Part shown: one piece after another, positions 62,443 through 64,000 of the stretch | Layout of the letters: each line of letters opens with the position of its first letter | Position numbering within the stretch: the first letter of the stretch is position 1 | NCBI RefSeq assembly: GCF_003233655.1 | Contig: NZ_CP029832.1 | Location: 186,001-250,000, forward strand | Reading direction: 5' to 3' | Length of the DNA stretch: 64,000 nt | Origin: Azospirillum ramasamyi | GTDB lineage: Bacteria > Pseudomonadota > Alphaproteobacteria > Azospirillales > Azospirillaceae | Notes under the pieces: model-generated | Told to the model about the DNA's origin: nothing | Seen by the model: only the letters and a program-made list of their open reading frames with translations | The model's database searches: none | Made by a program: the position numbers and the translations under genes

Positions 62443-64000
62443 GTGAACAACCTGCTGCAGACCTTGCGCAATCTCGGGCCCGCCCGCCTCGCGGCGATCG
62501 GCGGCGTCGGGCTGCTGCTGATCGGATTCTTCGTCTACCTGACGACCCGCCTGTCCTCGCCGGAGATGGAGCTGCTCTACGCCGAGCTCCAGCAGACGGA
62601 AGCCGCGGCCATCGCCAAGAAGCTGGAGGAGGCGAAGGTCCCCTTCACCGTCGACAAGACGGGAACCAAGATCATGGTCCCGGCCGATCAGGTCGGGCCG
62701 ATGCGCATGCGCATGGCGGCCCAGGGCCTGCCGTCCGGCGGGTCGGTGGGTTACGAGCTGTTCGACAAGGGCGAAGGCTTCGGCGCCACCAGCTTCATGC
62801 AGAACATAAACCACCTGCGCGCGCTGGAAGGCGAGATGGCACGCACGGTGCAGACCCTGAACGGCGTGCAGAACGCCCGCGTCCATCTGGTGCTGCCCAA
62901 GCGCGAGCTGTTCGCCCGCCAGCAGAACCCGGCCACCGCCAGCGTCTTCCTGAAGCTGCGCCCCGGCGCGCAGCTGAGCCGCGAGAACATCCAGGCGATC
63001 CAGCAGCTGATCGCCGCCTCGGTCCCCAACCTCGACCCCAACCGCATCTCCATCGTCGACGACAAGGGCAGTCTTCTGGCCCGCGGCACCGGCAGCGACA
63101 CCGCCGAGGCGATGTTGGCGAGCGCGGAGGAGAAGAAGCAGGCCTATGAGGGCCGGCTTGCCCGCACCATCGAGGATCTGCTGGGCCGGACGCTGGGCTA
63201 CGGCAAGGTCCGGGCGGAGGTGTCGGCCGACCTCGACTTCGACCGCATCACGACGCAGTCGGAGATCTTCGATCCGGAAAGCCAGGTCGTCCGCTCCACC
63301 CAGACGGTGACCGAATCGAACGAGAGCAGCGACCGCGACCCGCTGGCCCCGGTCACGGTGGACCAGAACCTGCCGACCTCGCAGGCCAGCAGCAGCGCCA
63401 GCCCGCTGTCGTCGAACAAATCGAACCGCAACGAAGAGACGATCAACTACGAGATCACCAAGACCACCAAGTCGCATGTGCGCGAGGCCGGCACCGTCCG
63501 CCGCCTGTCGGTCGCCGTGCTGGTGGACGGCACCTACCAGACCTCCAGGGACGCGCCGCCGGCCTACCAGCCGCGCAGCGAGCAGGAGATCGAGAGCATC
63601 AAGGCGCTGGTGCGGTCCGCCGTGGGGCTGGACGCCGTGCGCGGCGACTCGCTGGAGGTGATCAACATGCGCTTCTGGTCGCCCGAGGACGACGTCCAGA
63701 AGCCGGAAGAGCTGTTCATGGGCATGACCAAGGACGACCTGTTCCGCATCGCGGAGATGGTGGTCCTGGGCATCGTCGCCGTCCTGATCATCCTGCTGGT
63801 CATCCGCCCCCTGATCTCCCGCGCCTTCGAGAAGGCCGAGATGCAGGAGGAGGACGAGATGGACCGCCTGCTGACCGATCAGGCCGGCATGCCGGCCGCG
63901 CTCGCCGCCCCCACCGGCGCGCTTGCCCAGGATCTGGCGCTGGAAGCGGCGCAGGCCGACGAGGAGTTGGAACAGATGATCGACATCAACCGGGTGGAAG
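62443..64000 (+). CDS. fliF: Flagellar MS-ring protein FliF (3' end beyond the window)
   Basis: First 519 residues of the inner-membrane ring of the flagellar basal body, which also houses the export apparatus. TM1 is at about residues 17-36 (AAIGGVGLLLIGFFVYL). The periplasmic ring-building domains include VGYELFDKGEGFGATSFMQN, LEGEMARTVQTLNGV, ARVHLVLPKRELF and PNRISIVDDKGSLLA. TM2 is near 440-460 (VVLGIVAVLIILLVI), followed by the start of the cytoplasmic tail that binds FliG. The GTG start at 62443 has GGGGA about 10 bases upstream. No stop codon occurs before the window edge; a fli operon presumably continues. Confidence 0.94.
   Translation, partial: MNNLLQTLRNLGPARLAAIGGVGLLLIGFFVYLTTRLSSPEMELLYAELQQTEAAAIAKKLEEAKVPFTVDKTGTKIMVPADQVGPMRMRMAAQGLPSGGSVGYELFDKGEGFGATSFMQNINHLRALEGEMARTVQTLNGVQNARVHLVLPKRELFARQQNPATASVFLKLRPGAQLSRENIQAIQQLIAASVPNLDPNRISIVDDKGSLLARGTGSDTAEAMLASAEEKKQAYEGRLARTIEDLLGRTLGYGKVRAEVSADLDFDRITTQSEIFDPESQVVRSTQTVTESNESSDRDPLAPVTVDQNLPTSQASSSASPLSSNKSNRNEETINYEITKTTKSHVREAGTVRRLSVAVLVDGTYQTSRDAPPAYQPRSEQEIESIKALVRSAVGLDAVRGDSLEVINMRFWSPEDDVQKPEELFMGMTKDDLFRIAEMVVLGIVAVLIILLVIRPLISRAFEKAEMQEEDEMDRLLTDQAGMPAALAAPTGALAQDLALEAAQADEELEQMIDINRVE

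Overview
The window is GC-rich chromosomal DNA from an alphaproteobacterium, most likely Azospirillum or a close Rhodospirillales relative. That placement is an inference from gene content: an N-acetylglutaminylglutamine amide (NAGGN) osmoprotectant operon, an LdtR-like MarR regulator, ExoD, DUF2336 and DUF1636 proteins, many hybrid kinases, and a canonical alphaproteobacterial EcfG-type promoter. No rRNA, tRNA, CRISPR array, insertion sequence or prophage gene was seen.

Layout. (1) 105-8248, minus strand: a surface-glycan cassette of two large GT2-type proteins, two GT4 glycosyltransferases and a methyltransferase; the first four genes are joined by ATGA start/stop overlaps. (2) 8388-12923, minus: an RTX calcium-binding protein with a long AT-rich leader, then the adaptor and ATPase of a type I secretion system. 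(3) 13459-19428: galE, an LdtR-like regulator, a DUF2336 protein, a NIT-ANTAR regulator, a 57-residue protein and an FMN-dependent 2-hydroxyacid dehydrogenase. (4) 19735-24527: a hybrid histidine kinase, an overlapping nucleotidyltransferase-fold/metallophosphoesterase pair and a MaoC hydratase. (5) 24700-35153, plus: a Wsp-like chemosensory operon (CheW, CheR-TPR, CheW, MCP, CheA-REC, CheB, double receiver) followed by a hybrid kinase; no diguanylate cyclase is present. (6) 35205-42106, minus: a truncated nucleotidyltransferase domain, the NAGGN operon (asnO, ngg, M42 peptidase) behind a perfect EcfG-type promoter, and a MscS channel with a cyclic-nucleotide-binding domain. (7) 42218-45947, minus: a short BLUF photoreceptor, a pyruvate-oxidase-like ThDP enzyme, an extensin-like protein and a GFA-family protein. 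(8) 46302-50124, plus: a three-subunit molybdenum aldehyde oxidoreductase, convergent with a two-component system (50248-54638) whose kinase is fused to an NCS1 nucleobase permease through a cysteine-rich segment. (9) 54788-62442: DUF1636, a small hypothetical gene, a CNNM/CorC transporter, ExoD, a lone receiver, a LOV-like hybrid kinase lacking the photoactive cysteine, an HD hydrolase and an XRE regulator. (10) 62443 to the end: fliF, cut by the window edge.

The common themes are signal transduction (four hybrid kinases, one full chemosensory array, two photoreceptor-type domains), osmotic and general stress, and cell-surface glycan or protein export. The least ordinary items are the NCS1-Cys-rich-kinase fusion, the tandem glycosyltransferase cassette with an apparently catalytically dead GT2 paralogue, the chemosensory operon ending in a double receiver with a degenerate first domain, the Cys-to-Ser LOV kinase, and the nucleotidyltransferase/phosphoesterase pair.
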